From contig NZ_REFU01000002.1 of assembly GCF_003688915.1 (NCBI RefSeq), forward strand, positions 744,001 through 808,000: a stretch of DNA of 64,000 nt. The letters run 5' to 3'. This DNA comes from Rhodococcus sp. SBT000017. Its GTDB lineage: Bacteria; Actinomycetota; Actinomycetes; Mycobacteriales; Mycobacteriaceae. Both the position numbers and the translations under genes were made by a program. Within the stretch, counting starts at the first letter, position 1; every line of letters starts with the position of its first letter. Under the pieces are notes generated by a model that did no database searches, was not told the origin of the DNA, and was given only the letters and a program-made list of their open reading frames with translations. Positions 62,122 to 64,000 of the stretch are shown piece after piece.

Positions 62122-62285
62122 CGCTCCTCGTACCCGTCGTCGTCCAGGGGAACTTCTGCTCGTTGATCCAGCACGTCTCGGGCGTCGGCCTCGATGGGCA
62201 GACCATCGGCACTCGGCTCGTCCGCGATCGGGAGATTCTGTTCGACGCGATCCTCGGTCGGGGTTTCGATGGGTGAGTCGCTCAT
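62118..62285 (-). CDS. Small acidic protein, 55 residues, internally repeated
   Basis: A 55-residue acidic ORF (MSDSPIETPT...) that ends VPLDDDGYEER, with internal similarity between DRVEQNLPIADEP and DVLDQRAEVPLDDD. Many actinobacteria have short acidic proteins of this kind, ending in VPLDDDxY, of unknown function. Its stop TAG overlaps the TetR stop on the other strand (CTAG). Third-position GC is high. Missed by ordinary ORF length cut-offs. Confidence 0.65.
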   Translation of the reverse strand: MSDSPIETPTEDRVEQNLPIADEPSADGLPIEADARDVLDQRAEVPLDDDGYEER

Positions 62286-62347
62286 GTCTCCATTCGTACC
62301 ATCGCTCGTCAGTTTGAGATCAGGCCCGGTCGGACATTCGAACAGAT

Positions 62348-62893
62348 ATGACTACCGAAACCTTGACCGGATGCCGCATTGCCATTCTCGCTACCGACGG
62401 CGTCGAGCAAGTCGAGCTGGTTCAGCCCCGCGAGGCCGTCGAAAATGCCGGAGCCACAGTCACATTGGTTGCACTCGACCATGGCGACATCCAAGCGATG
62501 GAGAGCGACGTCAACGCCGCCGACACCTTCACCGTCGACCGCGTCGTGGCCGACGTCTCCGCGGACGACTTCGACGCACTGATCCTGCCCGGCGGAACCA
62601 CCAACCCCGATCAACTGCGCGTGGACGCGGACGCGGTGGAGTTCGTCCGTGCGTTCGTAGAAGCCCGCAAGCCCGTCGGCGTCATCTGCCACGGAGCCTG
62701 GACCCTCGTCGAGGCCGACGTTCTGAAGGGCCGGACGTTGACGGCCTACCCGAGCATCCGCACCGACATTCGCAACGCGGGAGGAACCGTCGTCGACGAG
62801 GAAGTGGTCGTCGACGGCAACCTGATCTCGAGCCGCAACCCGGACGACCTGCCGGCCTTCTGCGCGAAGATCGTGGAGCATTTCAGCGCTTGA
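62348..62893 (+). CDS. DJ-1/PfpI-family protein (YhbO-like)
   Basis: A 181-residue type 1 glutamine amidotransferase-like protein with nucleophile elbow VGVICHGAWTLVEA and PGGTTNPDQLR. Related to PfpI and YhbO (stress-inducible deglycase/protease or glyoxalase-like). ATG 62348 (MTTETLTG). TGA overlaps the IdeR-like box of the next gene. Confidence 0.86.
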   Translation: MTTETLTGCRIAILATDGVEQVELVQPREAVENAGATVTLVALDHGDIQAMESDVNAADTFTVDRVVADVSADDFDALILPGGTTNPDQLRVDADAVEFVRAFVEARKPVGVICHGAWTLVEADVLKGRTLTAYPSIRTDIRNAGGTVVDEEVVVDGNLISSRNPDDLPAFCAKIVEHFSA

Positions 62894-62911
62894 TAGGTTA
62901 GCGTGCCCTAT
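62893..62911. promoter_or_regulatory. IdeR/DtxR-like iron box over the start of the binding protein gene
   Basis: ATAGGTTAGCGTGCCCTAT matches the IdeR consensus TTAGGTTAGSCTAACCTAA in 14 of 19 positions, with the left half nearly complete. It overlaps the start codon (62910) and the pfpI stop, so iron-bound repressor would block transcription start of the siderophore-binding gene. Confidence 0.6.
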
Positions 62912-63905
62912 GCGCATTTCTCGTTCGTTGGCTCTGCCTGCGGCAGCCCTCGCCCTCGCCCTCACCCTTACCGCATGCAGTTCCGACAACACTGGTTCCG
63001 ACGGTGGTAGTGCCGACTCGGCCGAATCCGGCAGCACCGTCGTGACCGACATGTTCGGCGACGTCGAAGTCCCTGCGAATCCGCAGCGGGTGGTCGCACT
63101 GGGTTGGTCGGACGCCGAAACCGCCCTGGCTCTCGGCGTGCAACCGGTCGGTGCCAGCGACTGGCTCGGCGTCGGCGGAAACGGTCTGGGCCCGTGGGTG
63201 GACGAAACCTACGACACCGACCCCACGATCGTCGGCACCTTCGACGTCGACATGGAGTCGATCGCGGCGCTTGCACCGGACCTCATCCTGTGGACACGCA
63301 GCACCAACGACAAAGCCGTCTACGACGACCTCTCCGAGATCGCCCCCACCGTCGCGGCACCGCCCGGAACCGACATCGCCTACGGCACCACCTGGGACGG
63401 CCAGACCGAGATCGTCGCGCAGGCACTCGGCAAGGTCGACGAGGGCAAGAAGCTCGTCGACGACACCGAAACGCTGCTCGCCGATGCCGTCACCGCCAAC
63501 CCCGAGTTCGCCGACAAGACCGTCGCCGTCGGGACGCTCTACAGCGGACAGGTCGGTGCCTACGTCCGCGGCGACACCCGCGTCGACTTCCTCGAATCCC
63601 TCGGACTGACCAACACCCCGGCCATCCAGAACCTGGCCGAGCCGGGAGCGTTCAACATCGAACTGTCCGAGGAGAACATCTCCGCCCTCGACGCCGACCT
63701 CACCGTCATGTTCCCCATCGGCACCGGACCCGAGGTGATCACCGACAACCCGTCGATCCAGGGCCTGCCGTCGGCACGCGACGGACGGCTCGTCGTACTC
63801 GGCGACCTGAACCTGTCCAACGCATTCTCGGCCGCCTCGGTGGCCGGCACCCGATACGCACTGGAAAACGCGGTGCCACTGTTCGCGGCACCACTGAAGG
63901 GCTAG
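62910..63905 (+). CDS. Iron-siderophore ABC transporter substrate-binding lipoprotein
   Basis: A 331-residue lipoprotein (lipobox LTAC, with a Ser/Gly-rich linker) of the FepB/FhuD type: VTDMFGDVEVPANPQRVVALGWSDAETALALGVQPVG, then VDMESIAALAPDLIL and a C-terminal domain with LPSARDGRLVVLGDL. It captures a ferric siderophore for a permease not in this window. The stop TAG lies inside the first unit of a tandem repeat. An iron box overlaps the start. Confidence 0.87.
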   Translation: MRISRSLALPAAALALALTLTACSSDNTGSDGGSADSAESGSTVVTDMFGDVEVPANPQRVVALGWSDAETALALGVQPVGASDWLGVGGNGLGPWVDETYDTDPTIVGTFDVDMESIAALAPDLILWTRSTNDKAVYDDLSEIAPTVAAPPGTDIAYGTTWDGQTEIVAQALGKVDEGKKLVDDTETLLADAVTANPEFADKTVAVGTLYSGQVGAYVRGDTRVDFLESLGLTNTPAIQNLAEPGAFNIELSEENISALDADLTVMFPIGTGPEVITDNPSIQGLPSARDGRLVVLGDLNLSNAFSAASVAGTRYALENAVPLFAAPLKG

Positions 63906-63992
63906 ATCACACTCGTCCCGGCGGGCTAGATCACACTCTCCCCGGCGGGCTTGTGACACTCTCCCTGGCGGGCTTGTCACACTCTCCCCGGC
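63899..63992. repeat. Four-unit tandem repeat of 23-24 bases at the gene end
   Basis: Units start GGGCTAGATCACACTC...: 63899-63922, 63923-63946 (24 bases), 63947-63969 and 63970-63992 (23 bases, with CTTGT in place of CTAGAT). The first unit holds the TAG stop of the binding-protein gene. The array may continue beyond the window. Confidence 0.8.
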
Positions 63993-64000
63993 GGGAACCC

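Noticed and set aside
1..64000. CRISPR arrays, tRNA or rRNA genes, transposases, prophage genes
   Set aside because: No regularly spaced direct repeats with spacers, no cloverleaf-like conserved segments, and no transposase or phage motifs were seen on reading both strands.

Overview
The window is a GC-rich actinobacterial chromosome segment, most likely from a Rhodococcus-type mycolic-acid bacterium. Evidence is the mycothiol gene mshA, an HbhA-like protein, SenX3/RegX3, LmeA- and LpqF-like envelope proteins, many GTG starts, four-base stop/start overlaps and several apparently leaderless genes. From about 12.6 kb to 62.1 kb the gene order follows, with insertions, the M. tuberculosis H37Rv block Rv0512 back to Rv0472c as I remember it. 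I had no database access, so the family and synteny statements are recalled knowledge and not search results.

Layout. 1-2.9 kb: biotin genes bioA-bioF-bioD (bioD cut by the window edge) with a perfect BioQ-type palindrome at the bioA/bioF junction. 2.9-12.6 kb: a class-A-beta-lactamase-like lipoprotein, a small ORF plus acyl-CoA oxidase/dehydrogenase, a Tat-exported cyclase, a duplicated pair of exported PQQ-type sugar dehydrogenases, a csoR-copZ copper module and several small membrane proteins. 12.6-19 kb: a tightly overlapping haem operon (glutaredoxin, rex, hemA, hemC, a possible small ORF, a SUMT/hemD fusion, hemB, membrane protein). 19-28.5 kb: HAD phosphatase, acetyltransferase, acyltransferase, epimerase, ribosomal protein bS22, BldC-like HTH, proC, thioesterase, TIM-barrel protein, an Rv0497-like membrane protein and a deletion scar of ppx. 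28.5-31.3 kb: regX3-senX3-gpmA. 31.3-42.2 kb: material not in the remembered H37Rv block (ltrA, a DUF3558 lipoprotein cassette flanked by palindromic repeats, a 4-coumarate-CoA-ligase-like enzyme, a nucleoside-type ABC importer, a xanthine/uracil permease). 42.2-48.6 kb: YbjN-like protein, mshA, hydrolase, ROK regulator with a cysteine-containing leader ORF, SDR, L,D-transpeptidase. 48.7-64 kb: a metallo-beta-lactamase/Rieske fusion, murB, DUF2505 pair, methyltransferases, AbiEi-like protein, LmeA-like protein, deoC, purU, hydrolase, DUF2516 protein, hbhA and its XRE neighbour, DUF445, TetR, a small acidic protein, a DJ-1/PfpI protein and an iron-siderophore binding lipoprotein with an IdeR-like box.

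How the genes work together. The haem operon makes tetrapyrroles under likely Rex control. mshA begins mycothiol synthesis and sits downstream of a strong leaderless promoter and a Cys-Cys leader ORF. SenX3/RegX3 is the phosphate-sensing two-component system and is followed in the neighbourhood by gpmA. MurB, the L,D-transpeptidase, LmeA-like, HbhA-like and LpqF-like proteins serve the cell envelope. The ABC importer and the NCS2 permease together suggest nucleoside and purine scavenging.

The most notable non-standard observations are: (i) a ppx gene reduced to its first codons and its last ~75 codons, with the downstream translational coupling kept; (ii) a leaderless Cys-Cys leader ORF ahead of the ROK-hydrolase-mshA operon; (iii) two copies of a 21-bp-arm palindrome filling convergent stop-to-stop junctions and sharing 32 identical bases; (iv) a DUF3558 lipoprotein/helical-protein cassette between two copies of an ~85-nt composite repeat; (v) a metallo-beta-lactamase/Rieske fusion. 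I saw no tRNA, rRNA, CRISPR array, prophage or transposase. No stretch longer than about 300 bases lacks a proposed gene except 46271-46609, which holds the leader ORF and two divergent promoters.
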